Shown here: positions 1-8,780 of the stretch, in pieces | How positions within the stretch are numbered: the stretch's first letter is position 1 | Layout of the letters: the number at the start of each line of letters is the position of its first letter | DNA from: Limisphaerales bacterium | GTDB lineage: Bacteria > Verrucomicrobiota > Verrucomicrobiia > Limisphaerales > SXTU01 | DNA: 64,000 bases | Assembly: GCA_009773355.1 (NCBI GenBank) | Contig: WRPG01000004.1 | Location: forward strand, 1 to 64,000 | Direction of reading: 5' to 3' | The notes under the pieces: model-generated | What the model was told of the DNA's origin: nothing | The model's database searches: none | Seen by the model: only the letters and a program-made list of their open reading frames with translations | Made by a program: the position numbers and the translations under genes

Positions 1-207
1 AGAGTAAAGCACCCACGCGAGGCCGAGCTGTTTGAGGTTGTTGGTGCATTTGGTCATGCTGCCCTTGAGCTTGGCCTTCGAGAGCACCGGCAGGAGCATC
101 CCCGCGAGAATCGCTATGATGGCGATGACGACGAGCAGTTCGATGAGGGTGAAGCCTCGCGCAAAAATTGCGCGCCGAGAAAGCTGGCTGGCATTGGTGA
201 CTTTCAT
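1..207 (-). CDS. Type II secretion pseudopilin, N-terminal part (cut by window edge)
   Basis: The minus strand opens with ATG at 207 and runs out of the window without a stop, giving about 69 residues. It reads as a basic leader followed by the prepilin cleavage and methylation motif [18 protein letters not shown], with the conserved Glu at +5, then the segment [12 protein letters not shown] typical of verrucomicrobial and planctomycete pseudopilin-like secreted proteins. The family is processed by a prepilin peptidase and inserted through the hydrophobic helix. The globular C-terminal part lies outside the window, so the role cannot be stated. Identification of the N-terminus is secure. Confidence 0.85.
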   Translation of the reverse strand, partial: MKVTNASQLSRRAIFARGFTLIELLVVIAIIAILAGMLLPVLSKAKLKGSMTKCTNNLKQLGLAWVLYS

Positions 208-311
208 GGTGCGCAAAATTTGTCCGCCTAAAACCGTTCCCTGTCAAGCGCGCAGAACGGACGATCCGTTTAGAAGAAGGGGAGCAACGGGGTGCTAAAA
301 CAAGCACTGTT

Positions 312-479
312 TCAAGCGGGTTTGAGTTCGTGATTCATCTGCAACCGGAGCTTTCGCATCACGGCGGCCAGCGCGGCTCTGGCGGGTTTGCCCATCGGCT
401 GCGCCCCATCCGTCGCCGGGCCGAACTGCGGGTTTGCCAAAGCCCGCGCCACCGCCGACATTCCGCCCTGCTTTCGGAA
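312..479 (-). pseudogene. Transposase C-terminal remnant, IS110-like (tentative)
   Basis: A short open stretch on the minus strand ends in TGA at 312-314 and reads ...GKPARAALAAVMRKLRLQMN followed by HELKPA. The pattern GKP-x-x-AL-x-AVMRKL-x-x-x-x-N is what I know from the extreme C-terminus of IS110-family (Transposase_20) proteins. Nothing else of a transposase is present; upstream the reading frame runs antisense into the start of the Mrp ATPase gene. I infer an old truncated insertion. A chance open frame in GC-rich DNA is the alternative. Confidence 0.4.
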
Positions 480-493
480 AGCGTTTGAAACCC

Positions 494-1546
494 ATGCTGA
501 CTCAAGAAGCCATCCTCGACGCGCTCAAGGCCGTGAAATATCCCGGCTACTCGCGTGACATCGTCTCCTTCGGCCTCGTCAAGCACGTCGCCGTCAATGG
601 CGGCGCGGTGAACGTCCGGCTCGAACTCACCTCGCCCAACCCCGACGCCGCCAAGATCATCAAGGCCGAGTGCGAGAACGTCCTGCGCGGCCAGCCCGGC
701 GTCACCCACGTCTTCGTCGAGATGAAGCAGCCCGCCGGCCCCGCGCCCGGAGCCGCGCCCGCCGGTGGCAACGCGTTCCAAAATCAGAACAAAGTTCCCG
801 GCATCAAGCGCATCATCGCTGTGGCCAGCGGCAAGGGCGGCGTGGGCAAGTCCACCTGCTCCGTGAACCTCGCCTGCGCCCTCAACCACCTCGGCGCACG
901 CGTCGGCCTGCTGGACTGCGACATCTACGGCCCCAGCATCCCGCTCATGATGGGCATCCACCAGCGGCCCGTGGTGAGCGACGACGAGAAGCTCATCCCG
1001 CCCAGCAACCACGGCGTGAAGCTGATGAGCATGGGTTTCCTCCTCACCGACGACCAGCCGGTCATCTGGCGCGGCCCGATGATTCAGAAGACCATCCAGC
1101 AGTTCATCACGCAGGTGGAGTGGGGCCAGCTCGACTACCTCCTCGTGGACCTCCCGCCTGGCACCGGCGACGCCCAGCTCTCCCTCTGCCAGACCGTGCC
1201 GCTGGACGGCGGCGTCATCGTCACCACTCCGCAGGAGGCCTCGCTCGGCGTCGTGCGCAAGGGCATCGCGATGTTCGAGAAGGTGAACGTCCCGCTCCTG
1301 GGCATCGTGGAGAACATGAGTTATTTCATCGCCCCCGGCGGCCAGCGCGTGGAAATCTTCGGTCACGGCGGCGGCCGCGCCGAAGCCGAGCGGCAGGAAA
1401 TCCCCTTCCTCGGCGAAGTCCCGCTCTACATCGAAATCCGCGAGGGCGGCGACAAGGGCATCCCCGTCGTCATCTCCCACCCGGCGGACCCGCAGGGCAA
1501 GGCGTTCCTCCAGATCGCCGAGACGCTGCGGCAGAAGCTGGGGTAG
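494..1546 (+). CDS. apbC: Mrp/NBP35 family iron-sulfur carrier ATPase (ApbC)
   Basis: 350 residues from ATG 494 (MLTQEAILDALK); an in-frame codon at 434 would add a low-complexity stretch and is unlikely. Residues 1-80 are a DUF59/MIP18 domain; after a Pro/Ala-rich linker comes the deviant Walker A GKGGVGKST (about residue 114), then DCDIYGPSIP and LVDLPPGTGD, the hallmarks of Mrp. The family carries and transfers Fe-S clusters in the cytosol. The usual CPxC cysteine pair after ENMSYF is absent: here the text is ENMSYFIAPGGQRVEIFGHG, so cluster binding through that pair is not possible. The TAG stop lies inside the left arm of a palindromic element shared with the convergent downstream gene. 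Confidence 0.93.
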   Translation: MLTQEAILDALKAVKYPGYSRDIVSFGLVKHVAVNGGAVNVRLELTSPNPDAAKIIKAECENVLRGQPGVTHVFVEMKQPAGPAPGAAPAGGNAFQNQNKVPGIKRIIAVASGKGGVGKSTCSVNLACALNHLGARVGLLDCDIYGPSIPLMMGIHQRPVVSDDEKLIPPSNHGVKLMSMGFLLTDDQPVIWRGPMIQKTIQQFITQVEWGQLDYLLVDLPPGTGDAQLSLCQTVPLDGGVIVTTPQEASLGVVRKGIAMFEKVNVPLLGIVENMSYFIAPGGQRVEIFGHGGGRAEAERQEIPFLGEVPLYIEIREGGDKGIPVVISHPADPQGKAFLQIAETLRQKLG

Positions 1547-1609
1547 TCGCAACCTTCAGGTTGCGCACCGGTTGTCATCTCGAAGCGCAGGCTGAAGCCC
1601 GCGACTACC
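1542..1609. repeat. Palindromic element between convergent genes, supplies both stop codons
   Basis: Left arm 1542-1566 starts GGTAGTCGC and contains the hairpin GCAACCTTCAGGTTGC (7 bp stem). Right arm 1585-1609 ends GCGACTACC and carries its own hairpin, which in left-arm orientation is GCGGGCTTCAGCCTGC. Outer parts match; the inner words differ but each arm keeps its own stem (one G-T wobble in the right arm). The TAG of apbC (1544-1546) and the TAG of the minus-strand oxidoreductase (1605-1607) are both the TAG in the outer GGTAG edges. Confidence 0.85.
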
Positions 1610-2528
1610 GCTTCTTTGTGCTGCCCGCCAGCACCTTGATGAGCGCGCTGTTGTCCAGCGCGCCCAGGCCAGCCCGCTCGGCGGCTTCGAGGAGCTGCCG
1701 GTGGACGCGCGTGAAGGGCAGCCGGAAGCGTGCGGCCCGCGCGGCCTTCAGCATGAGGCGAACGTCCTTCAAGTGCTGCGAAAGCCGGGCCTGCGGCGTG
1801 AAGTCCTCCGTGACCATCTTCTCGCCTTTGGTGTCCATGATGGTCGAGTAAGCCTTGCTGGCCAGCAGCACTTCGAGCGCGGCGCGGCGGGTGAAGCCGA
1901 GCCGTTCCGCGAAGCACAGCCCCTCCGCCAGCGCGGCGCGGTTCAGGCCCAGCACGAGGTTCGTCACCAGCTTCATCCGCGCGCCGCTGCCGCTGGGGCC
2001 GACGTGCCGCACCCGTGGCGTGAGCGCGCGCAACAGCCCGCGCGCGGCGGCGAAGGCGTCCGCGTCCCCGCCCACCATCGTGAGCACGTCGTCCCCCGCC
2101 GCCACCTGCCCGCTGTTGCCGGAGATGGTGGTGTCGAGATAGCGGACGCCACGCGCGGCAAGCCGGCGATGGATGGCCACGGTCTGCGCAGGTTCGCCGG
2201 TGGTCGTGTCCAGGAGCAGATGGCCGGGCCGCAGGGCGCGCTTCGCTTCGGCAAGGACGGTTTCCGTCTCCCGCAGGGTCGGCAGGCTCAACACCACGCG
2301 GTCGCAGCCGGCGAAAACTTCCGCCGCGTCGCGCGCGAGTTGCACGCCGAGGCTGCGGGCGCGCCGGCGGCAGGCGGGCGAGAGATCGAAGCCGAGCACC
2401 TCCCAGCCGGCGGCCCGCAGCCGTTGCGCAAAGGCGGCCCCCATCAGCCCGAGGCCGATGAGGCCGGCGCGCCTTGTCCTGACCATGTGGGGTGACTTGC
2501 GGCGGACTGTTTTGGAATTCGTCTTCAT
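1605..2528 (-). CDS. NAD(P)-dependent oxidoreductase, 3-hydroxyisobutyrate dehydrogenase family
   Basis: 307 residues from ATG 2528 (MKTNSKTVRR); TTG 2543, which overlaps the upstream stop, and ATG 2486 just before the Rossmann fold are alternatives. The dinucleotide motif GLIGLGLMGAAFA is followed by the beta-hydroxyacid dehydrogenase pattern LLDTTTGEP, YLDTTISGN, a GPSGSGARMKLVTNL segment with the catalytic-type Lys and an all-alpha C-terminal domain. Members oxidise or reduce small beta-hydroxyacids or semialdehydes with NAD(P); the substrate cannot be read from sequence. The upstream neighbour is a lytic transglycosylase, with no obvious pathway link. Confidence 0.85.
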   Translation of the reverse strand: MKTNSKTVRRKSPHMVRTRRAGLIGLGLMGAAFAQRLRAAGWEVLGFDLSPACRRRARSLGVQLARDAAEVFAGCDRVVLSLPTLRETETVLAEAKRALRPGHLLLDTTTGEPAQTVAIHRRLAARGVRYLDTTISGNSGQVAAGDDVLTMVGGDADAFAAARGLLRALTPRVRHVGPSGSGARMKLVTNLVLGLNRAALAEGLCFAERLGFTRRAALEVLLASKAYSTIMDTKGEKMVTEDFTPQARLSQHLKDVRLMLKAARAARFRLPFTRVHRQLLEAAERAGLGALDNSALIKVLAGSTKKR

Positions 2529-2539
2529 GGCGTGCTTGG

Positions 2540-3139
2540 TCAATTGGCAGGCGGGACGGTAGGAAACTCATCGCGATAGCGCTCGCGTCGCTGCATCACG
2601 GTCTCAATGTATCGGCGGGTGCCGGGGAAGGTCATCTGCGCGAGGAACTGCTGGCTGTTCGTGGCCGCCGCGCCCTGGTTCCACTTCAGCACATTGCCGC
2701 GCCCGGCGTTGTAGTCGGCAAGCGCGTAGGGCACGGGGTCGTCGCACTGCGGGTAGCGGCGGAGCAGCTTCGCAAGATACCAAGCACCGGCGAGGGTGTT
2801 CGAGCCGGGGTCGAGGATGTGCTCGTGCTGAAAGCCGGCGAGTCGCTCGGCCTCGGCCCATTCGCGCGCGGCCGGCTCTCGGATTTGCATGAGGCCGATT
2901 TCACCCGCCTTGCCGCGCGCCATCGGATCGAACCAGCTCTCGCGCCACACGACGGCCTTCACCAGCGCGCCGTCCACCGCGTAGCGCGCGGCGGCGGCGC
3001 GGATGACCGCGTCCTGGCTGTGCTCGCGCCGCCAGCGATAGTAGAACCAGCCACCGACCGCGTCCGCGATGAGCACGAGCGCGAGGATGGGCAGCCACTT
3101 GCGCCTCCAGCCTATTCCGGTGCGTTCTTTGTTCGCCAT
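2540..3139 (-). CDS. Lytic transglycosylase, SLT domain, membrane-anchored
   Basis: 199 residues. A basic N-terminus and one hydrophobic helix (about residues 14-34) precede an SLT domain: catalytic Glu in VVWRESWFDP (about residue 68), GEIGLMQI, and ALADYNAGRGN, the three signature blocks of family 1 soluble-type transglycosylases. It should cleave the MurNAc-GlcNAc bond of peptidoglycan at the outer face of the inner membrane with formation of 1,6-anhydro ends. The length fits a minimal catalytic domain without accessory domains. The next gene downstream begins just after this stop, suggesting co-transcription. An inverted short-period repeat lies directly upstream. Confidence 0.93.
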   Translation of the reverse strand: MANKERTGIGWRRKWLPILALVLIADAVGGWFYYRWRREHSQDAVIRAAAARYAVDGALVKAVVWRESWFDPMARGKAGEIGLMQIREPAAREWAEAERLAGFQHEHILDPGSNTLAGAWYLAKLLRRYPQCDDPVPYALADYNAGRGNVLKWNQGAAATNSQQFLAQMTFPGTRRYIETVMQRRERYRDEFPTVPPAN

Positions 3140-3151
3140 GCTTGGGAGACT

Positions 3152-3212
3152 ATTCAGTGTTCAATGTGATGTTCCGCACGCTCGGTCTGACTGAACACTG
3201 ATTACTGAACAC
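3152..3212. repeat. Short-period inverted element (ACTGAAC 7-mers)
   Basis: Left arm ATTCAGTGTTCA (3152-3163); right arm from 3190 reads ACTGAAC, ACTGATT, ACTGAAC, AC, a perfect 7-nt phase. It fills the gap between the transglycosylase start and the oppF stop. The same words recur at 58711-58792. Confidence 0.8.
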
Positions 3213-3223
3213 TTCTCCCCAAC

Positions 3224-4189
3224 TCACTTCGCCAGGTGGCACGCCGCGAAATGCCCGGCCGCGACCTCGCGCAACGCCGGCACCTCCGTCTTGCACCGTG
3301 CCTCGGCCACGGGACAGCGCGGGTGGAAGGGGCAGCCGCTGGGCGGATTGATGGGCGAGGGCACGTCGCCGGGCAACACGATGCGCTGGCGTTTCGAGTC
3401 GGGGTCCACCACGGGCACGGCGGAGAGCAGCGCCTGCGTGTAGGGATGCTTCGGCGCGTTGATGATGGCCTTCGACTCGGCGCTCTCGACGACCTTGCCG
3501 AGATACATCACGACCACGCGATGGCTGATGTGCTCCACCACCGCGAGGTCGTGCGCGATGAAAAGGTAGGCCAGCCCGTGCTCGCGCTGGAGGTCTTGCA
3601 GGAGGTTGATGATTTGCGCCTGCACCGAGACGTCGAGCGCGCTGACCGGCTCGTCGCAGACAATCAACTTCGGCTCCACGGCCAGCGCACGGGCGATGCC
3701 GATGCGCTGCCTCTGGCCGCCGCTGAACTCGTGCGGGTAACGCTGCGCGTGCTGCGGGTTCAGCCCCACGTCCTCCAGCAGCTTGCCGATGCGCGCCTCC
3801 CGCGCCTGCTCGTCCGCCGCGAGCCGGTGAATGTCCAGCGCCTCGCCGATGATCTGGCCGACGGTCATGCGCGGGTTCAGCGAGCCGACGGGGTCCTGGA
3901 AAATCATCTGGAAGCGCCGCCGCCGCTCGCGGAGCGCCGCGCCCTCCAGCGTGGTGATGTCCTCGCCCTCGAAGGTGACGCTGCCGGCGGTCGGCTCCAG
4001 CAGGCGGATGATGGCGCGGCCCAGCGTGGTCTTGCCGCAGCCGCTCTCGCCCACGAGGCCGACGGTCTCGCCCGGCGCGACGGTGAGGCTCACGTCATCC
4101 ACGGCCTTCACCCACGCGTTGACGCGGCTGAAGACCCCGTGCTTGACCGGGAAGTGGACTTTGAGATTGCGGACTTCGAGGAGGTTCAT
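3224..4189 (-). CDS. oppF: Oligopeptide ABC transporter ATP-binding protein OppF-like
   Basis: 321 residues. Walker [11 protein letters not shown]-loop [12 protein letters not shown], signature [15 protein letters not shown], Walker [13 protein letters not shown] and the oligopeptide/dipeptide C-terminal extension [11 protein letters not shown] with its cysteines. With OppD it forms the cytoplasmic nucleotide-binding pair that powers peptide import through OppB and OppC. Its ATG overlaps the stop of the small DUF433 gene by four bases, so it is translated coupled to that gene rather than to oppD, from which it is separated by two unrelated genes. OppF versus DppF cannot be decided by sequence. 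Confidence 0.93.
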   Translation of the reverse strand: MNLLEVRNLKVHFPVKHGVFSRVNAWVKAVDDVSLTVAPGETVGLVGESGCGKTTLGRAIIRLLEPTAGSVTFEGEDITTLEGAALRERRRRFQMIFQDPVGSLNPRMTVGQIIGEALDIHRLAADEQAREARIGKLLEDVGLNPQHAQRYPHEFSGGQRQRIGIARALAVEPKLIVCDEPVSALDVSVQAQIINLLQDLQREHGLAYLFIAHDLAVVEHISHRVVVMYLGKVVESAESKAIINAPKHPYTQALLSAVPVVDPDSKRQRIVLPGDVPSPINPPSGCPFHPRCPVAEARCKTEVPALREVAAGHFAACHLAK

Positions 4190-4419
4190 GTCGGAGCGAG
4201 CACCAGATGGTCGGCCTGGCGGGCGGCAAACTCAATGCAGGCAAGGACGTCGTCGCACTCAAGGAAGGGGTAGTCGGCGAGAATCTCGTCGTGGCTGGCC
4301 CCGGCGCTGAGGAGCTCCAATACGTCCTTCACGCGCATTCGCTGGCCGCGAACGCACGGCCTGCCGCCGCATTTGCCCGGCTCAAGCGTGATGCGTTTAA
4401 GCAGTTGGGCGTTGCGCAT
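4186..4419 (-). CDS. DUF433 small protein (antitoxin-like)
   Basis: 77 residues matching the DUF433 pattern: [57 protein letters not shown]. The family is a small helix-turn-helix-like protein, often the antitoxin or DNA-binding half of a pair with a DUF5615 PIN-like toxin. No toxin partner follows: the downstream overlapping gene is oppF. Its presence inside a peptide transporter operon is odd and looks like an insertion of accessory genes. Regulation of oppF translation by coupling (ATGA overlap) is likely. Confidence 0.85.
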   Translation of the reverse strand: MRNAQLLKRITLEPGKCGGRPCVRGQRMRVKDVLELLSAGASHDEILADYPFLECDDVLACIEFAARQADHLVLAPT

Positions 4420-4542
4420 GTGGGAAACTATGAGCCGTCGTGCGTTTGCTTCGCAAGGCTGCTCTCCAGCTCGGTCATTCGGTTGCTCACATTCGTGTGG
4501 CGGAAGCGATTCGCAAACGAATGGGGGCAGGCGAATGGACGT

Positions 4543-5196
4543 TCAGACGGCATCCTGCTTTCGAGGCAAGCGGCTTTTGCGGCGTCTCGGCGATGTAGAA
4601 ACTGATTTAGACTTCGTTCGCCCAGATGCTCGCAACAAACTGGCAAGCTCGGCTTTGCCTTCCTTCTCGGCGACCTCAAGTGCAGAGAATTTGAGCGGTC
4701 CTCGGTGGTGCGGATCTGCGCCCGCATCAAGGAGAAGCTCGGTGATCTCAGTGTAATCGTATGTGACCGCTTGGATGAGCGCCGTTAGTCCAGTGTCGGG
4801 ATTTTGCCCGTTTGCGTCCGCGCCATGCTGAAGCAGATAGCGCGTAACGAGAAGTTTGCCATCTGTCGCTGCGCTGACCAAGGGCCGCATTGCTATTCCA
4901 TCAAGATTCGGGTCCGCACCTACTTCCAGAAGCATTTTCACGACCGCGTCTTCACAGTATCCAACTGCGAAGCCGAGGGCAGTAGCTCGGTAAGGATATG
5001 GACTTTTCCAATCAACATTTGCTCCGGCCTCGACCAAAAGCGGAACCAGTCCTGGGTGTTTGTTCTTCAGAGCGAGGAGAACTGCCGCTTCACACGGTGG
5101 GATGCCGTGACGTTTCAATGTCTGAAGCCGACGAACATTGTTTTGGCGAATTGCCAAATCATATTCAAAGTCAGTATTGCCTCGAATCGCACTCAT
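4543..5196 (-). CDS. Ankyrin repeat protein
   Basis: 217 residues from ATG 5196 (MSAIRGNTDF); the longer frame from 5283 would overlap oppD and is rejected. At least four ankyrin units are visible, for example HPGLVPLLVEAGANVDW, DAVVKMLLEVGADPNLDG, LLVTRYLLQHGADANGQN and YTEITELLLDAGADPHHRG. No enzymatic domain, signal peptide or membrane segment; a basic C-terminal tail. Probably a cytosolic protein-binding scaffold. Base composition is visibly lower in GC than the flanking opp genes, which with its position between oppD and DUF433/oppF suggests later arrival. Confidence 0.88.
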   Translation of the reverse strand: MSAIRGNTDFEYDLAIRQNNVRRLQTLKRHGIPPCEAAVLLALKNKHPGLVPLLVEAGANVDWKSPYPYRATALGFAVGYCEDAVVKMLLEVGADPNLDGIAMRPLVSAATDGKLLVTRYLLQHGADANGQNPDTGLTALIQAVTYDYTEITELLLDAGADPHHRGPLKFSALEVAEKEGKAELASLLRASGRTKSKSVSTSPRRRKSRLPRKQDAV

Positions 5197-5255
5197 GTTC
5201 AGCGGTGATCCACTTCTTTGGGCGGCGTTTCGCGAATGTCCCTTTGTCCAGCGTG

Positions 5256-6212
<957 letters not shown>

Positions 6213-6222
6213 GGGGGAAAGC

Positions 6223-6295
6223 TTACGTTTTACGCATTACGCATTACGCGATGTTCAGTGGGTGGCATAAAACGTAATGCGTAATGCGTAACATC
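6223..6295. repeat. Short-period inverted element (TTACGCA 7-mers)
   Basis: Left arm 6223-6255 holds ACGCATT, ACGCATT, ACGC in 7-nt phase; right arm 6267-6295 is its approximate reverse complement (AATGCGTAATGCGTAAC). The core is 11 nt. It lies between oppC and oppD and could form a hairpin in their shared transcript. Confidence 0.85.
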
Positions 6296-6301
6296 TCGTT
6301 C

Positions 6302-7372
6302 TCATGAGCTTTTGGTGTCCGCCGCATCTCGTAAGCCGTCGCCGAGGAAGTTGAAAGCCAGAACGGTGATGAAGATGGCCGCGCCGGGCGCGAGCAGCCA
6401 CGGGTAGCTGCGGAGATGCTCGGTGTTCTGCGCGGCGGTGAGCATGTTGCCCCAGCTCGCCTGCGGTTCCTGGATGCCCACGGCGAGGTAGCTCAGGACG
6501 ACTTCGCCGAGGATGTAGTAAGGCACGCTCAGGGTCGCGGCCACGATGACGTAGCTAAACGTGCTCGGGAGAATATGCCGCGTGATGATGCGCCACGGGG
6601 TCGCGCCCAGCGCGCGCGCGGCGAGGACGAATTGCCGCTCGCGCAGGCTCAACGCCATGCCGCGCACCACGCGCGCCATGCTCGCCCAGCCGATGAAGCT
6701 GAGGATGACGATGATCATCGCGTAGGCCTGCGTGGAGGAGATGTTCGAGGGAAAGGTGTTGCGCAGCGCGAGGATGAGGTAGAGCGACGGGATGGACATG
6801 ATGAGTTCGCACACGCGCATGATGCTCGTGTCAATGCGCCCGCCGAAGTAGCCGGAGATGCCGCCGTTGAGCATCCCGAAGCTGAACGAGAGCGTGATGC
6901 CGATGAGGCCGATGCTCAGGGAAATTTGCGAGCCGTAGAGGATGCGCGAGAAGACGTCGCGCCCGAACTGGTCCGTGCCGAACAGGTAGATGGGGTGGCT
7001 CTTCTCGCCGGTGCCGAAGAAGTGCGTCTCGCACGGGATGAGGGCGAACAGCTTGTATTTGTCGCCCTGCACGAAGAAGCGGACTGGCTTGGTGTCGCCG
7101 GGGATGGGCGCATACTTGAACTGTCCCGTCTTCTGTTCCCAACGCGGGACGACCAACCGCAGGCCGTCGAGCTTCGGGAGAATCGGCGGGTGGAAGAAGC
7201 GGTCGCGGTCGTCGCTCTCGTAGTGATACGGCGCGACGAAGCCGGCGAGCAGCGCCATGAGGTAGAGCACCGCGAGGATGACACCGCCCGCCATCGCCGA
7301 ACGCCGGGCGCGGAGGCGCTTCCAGAAAAGCTGGCGCGGCGAGAGCGGGAAGTTGGCGACGGGTTCGCTCAT
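6302..7372 (-). CDS. oppC: Oligopeptide ABC transporter permease OppC-like
   Basis: 356 residues from ATG 7372 ([20 protein letters not shown]); longer starts run into unrelated sequence. Layout: cytoplasmic N-terminus, TM1 ([20 protein letters not shown]), an enlarged periplasmic segment of roughly 100 residues, then [20 protein letters not shown] and the BPD_transp_1 domain with the EAA loop [20 protein letters not shown]. It forms the membrane channel with OppB. Genes of this subtype with a large loop after TM1 occur in Verrucomicrobia and relatives. oppB lies upstream, but a small gene on the opposite strand sits between them. Confidence 0.92.
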   Translation of the reverse strand: MSEPVANFPLSPRQLFWKRLRARRSAMAGGVILAVLYLMALLAGFVAPYHYESDDRDRFFHPPILPKLDGLRLVVPRWEQKTGQFKYAPIPGDTKPVRFFVQGDKYKLFALIPCETHFFGTGEKSHPIYLFGTDQFGRDVFSRILYGSQISLSIGLIGITLSFSFGMLNGGISGYFGGRIDTSIMRVCELIMSIPSLYLILALRNTFPSNISSTQAYAMIIVILSFIGWASMARVVRGMALSLRERQFVLAARALGATPWRIITRHILPSTFSYVIVAATLSVPYYILGEVVLSYLAVGIQEPQASWGNMLTAAQNTEHLRSYPWLLAPGAAIFITVLAFNFLGDGLRDAADTKSS

Positions 7373-7392
7373 GTGGTCGCGGAAGCTCCAAC

Positions 7393-7407
7393 CCCCGAAT
7401 TTCGGGG
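7393..7407. promoter_or_regulatory. Short perfect palindrome between divergent genes
   Basis: CCCCGAATTTCGGGG, 7 bp arms around one base, in the 87-base gap between oppC (minus) and the small plus-strand gene. Its position would suit an operator, but it also has the 7-bp arm size of the palindromic elements elsewhere in the window. Function is not established. Confidence 0.4.
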
Positions 7408-7459
7408 CTGGCCCAATTGCCGGCTTGAACCACGCCCGGCTTTCGCCGATATACAGGGC

Positions 7460-7693
7460 ATGACGGCAGACGAACTCAGACCGCTCCTCCGCTCCTCCGC
7501 GACCCGCCCCATCACCGTCCACGCCGACGGCAAGGCGTATCCCATTTCGCATCCCGAGTTCGCCTTCCTCACTGGAGCCGGCGGCACGCTCATAATCCTG
7601 CACCGGGACGACAACGGGTTTGAACTGCTGGACGTGCCTTTAATCGCCCGGGTCGAAGTCCACGGGAACGGCGTGGCTTCTTCCGGCCAATAG
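7460..7693 (+). CDS. Small conserved protein of verrucomicrobial/planctomycete type, function unknown
   Basis: 77 residues, ATG 7460 to TAG 7693. The pattern LRPLLRSSATRPITVHADGK, YPISHPEFAFLT, and ILHRDDNGFELLDVPLIARV fits a small all-beta protein found widely in Planctomycetes and Verrucomicrobia; I recognise the pattern but know no name or function. It lies on the plus strand between oppB and oppC, which are both on the minus strand, so it splits the transporter operon. No signal peptide. Confidence 0.7.
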   Translation: MTADELRPLLRSSATRPITVHADGKAYPISHPEFAFLTGAGGTLIILHRDDNGFELLDVPLIARVEVHGNGVASSGQ

Positions 7694-7769
7694 CAAGGAG
7701 CGGTTCCATCCACTGGTCGCGCCACGCGGGTCTTGGTCGTTGCGTCGTTCATTGGGCCTTGGTTGCGTA

Positions 7770-8738
7770 TCATTCCTTCAAACGAATCCGCGGGTCGCTC
7801 CACGCCAGCATCACGTCCGCGACGAAGTTGCCGACGATGAGCAGCGCCGTGGCCATGACCACGGAGTCCACCACGAGCATCGAGTCCTTCGCGGTGTAAG
7901 CCTCGATGGTCAGGCGGCCCAGGCCAGGCCACGCCATGATGTTCTCGACAATGAACGCGCCGGAGAGCAGGCCCGCCAGCGAGTAGCCGAAGATGGTCAG
8001 CAACGGGTTGATGGCGTTGCGGAGCGCGTGCTTGTAGATGACCCAGCCCTCGCCGAGGCCCTTGGCGCGCGCGGCGGTGACGTAGTCGGCGCGGAGGGTG
8101 TCGAGGAGGTTCGAGCGCATCTGGCGCATGATGCCGGCGAGCGAGCTGGCCGCCAGCACCAGCACCGGCAGCACTAGATGATGCGCGCGGTTCCAGAACC
8201 GCTCGGTCGGCGACATCAGGTCGTAGAGCGAGCCTTGCGCGCCGCCGATGGGGAACCAACCCGTGGCCGCCGCGAACATCAGCGCGAGCAGCGCGAGCAG
8301 GATTTCCGGGATGGACAGCCCGACGAACGCGATGAGCGAACACGCGCGGTCCACGAGCGAATCCTTGTTCACCGCCGCCCAGATGCCCAGCGGCACGGCG
8401 ATGCACCACGCGACCACCGTGGCGAAGAACGACAGCAGAAAGGTGTTCCAGAGCCGCGCCAGGATGAGGTCGGTCGCGGAGATTTTGTATTGGATGGAGT
8501 AGCCGAAATCCCCGGTGGCGACGTTCTTGAGCCAGTGGACGTATTGGACATACCACGGCTTGTCCAAGTGGAACTTGGCGAGGAGCTTCTCGACCGTCTC
8601 GGGGGAGATTTGCGGGTTCTGCTTGAGGCTTTGCAGGTAGCCGCCGGGCGTGAGCGACATGAGCAGGAACGTCAGCAACGAGACCCCGAGCAGAATCGGA
8701 ATCATGTGCAGCAGGCGTTTCAGGATGAACGTGCCCAT
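7770..8738 (-). CDS. oppB: Oligopeptide ABC transporter permease OppB-like
   Basis: 322 residues from ATG 8738 (MGTFILKRLLHMIPILLGVS), the usual start of the family. The first membrane helix is followed by the extracytoplasmic stretch NPQISPETVEKLLAKFHLDK, a BPD_transp_1 domain and the EAA-type loop TAARAKGLGEGWVIYKHALR, ending with the characteristic DPRIRLKE. It pairs with OppC to form the peptide channel. About 40 bases separate it from the upstream exporter membrane gene, so one long transcript from 11269 downwards is plausible. Confidence 0.93.
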   Translation of the reverse strand: MGTFILKRLLHMIPILLGVSLLTFLLMSLTPGGYLQSLKQNPQISPETVEKLLAKFHLDKPWYVQYVHWLKNVATGDFGYSIQYKISATDLILARLWNTFLLSFFATVVAWCIAVPLGIWAAVNKDSLVDRACSLIAFVGLSIPEILLALLALMFAAATGWFPIGGAQGSLYDLMSPTERFWNRAHHLVLPVLVLAASSLAGIMRQMRSNLLDTLRADYVTAARAKGLGEGWVIYKHALRNAINPLLTIFGYSLAGLLSGAFIVENIMAWPGLGRLTIEAYTAKDSMLVVDSVVMATALLIVGNFVADVMLAWSDPRIRLKE

Positions 8739-8780
8739 GTGTTTGCGCGAGGGTGCGGACTGCGCGGCGCGGCGCAAAGT

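Noticed and set aside
7393-7407. Palindrome between oppC and the small gene considered as a proven operator
   Set aside because: No second copy at other promoters and no regulator gene nearby; kept only as a low-confidence site.
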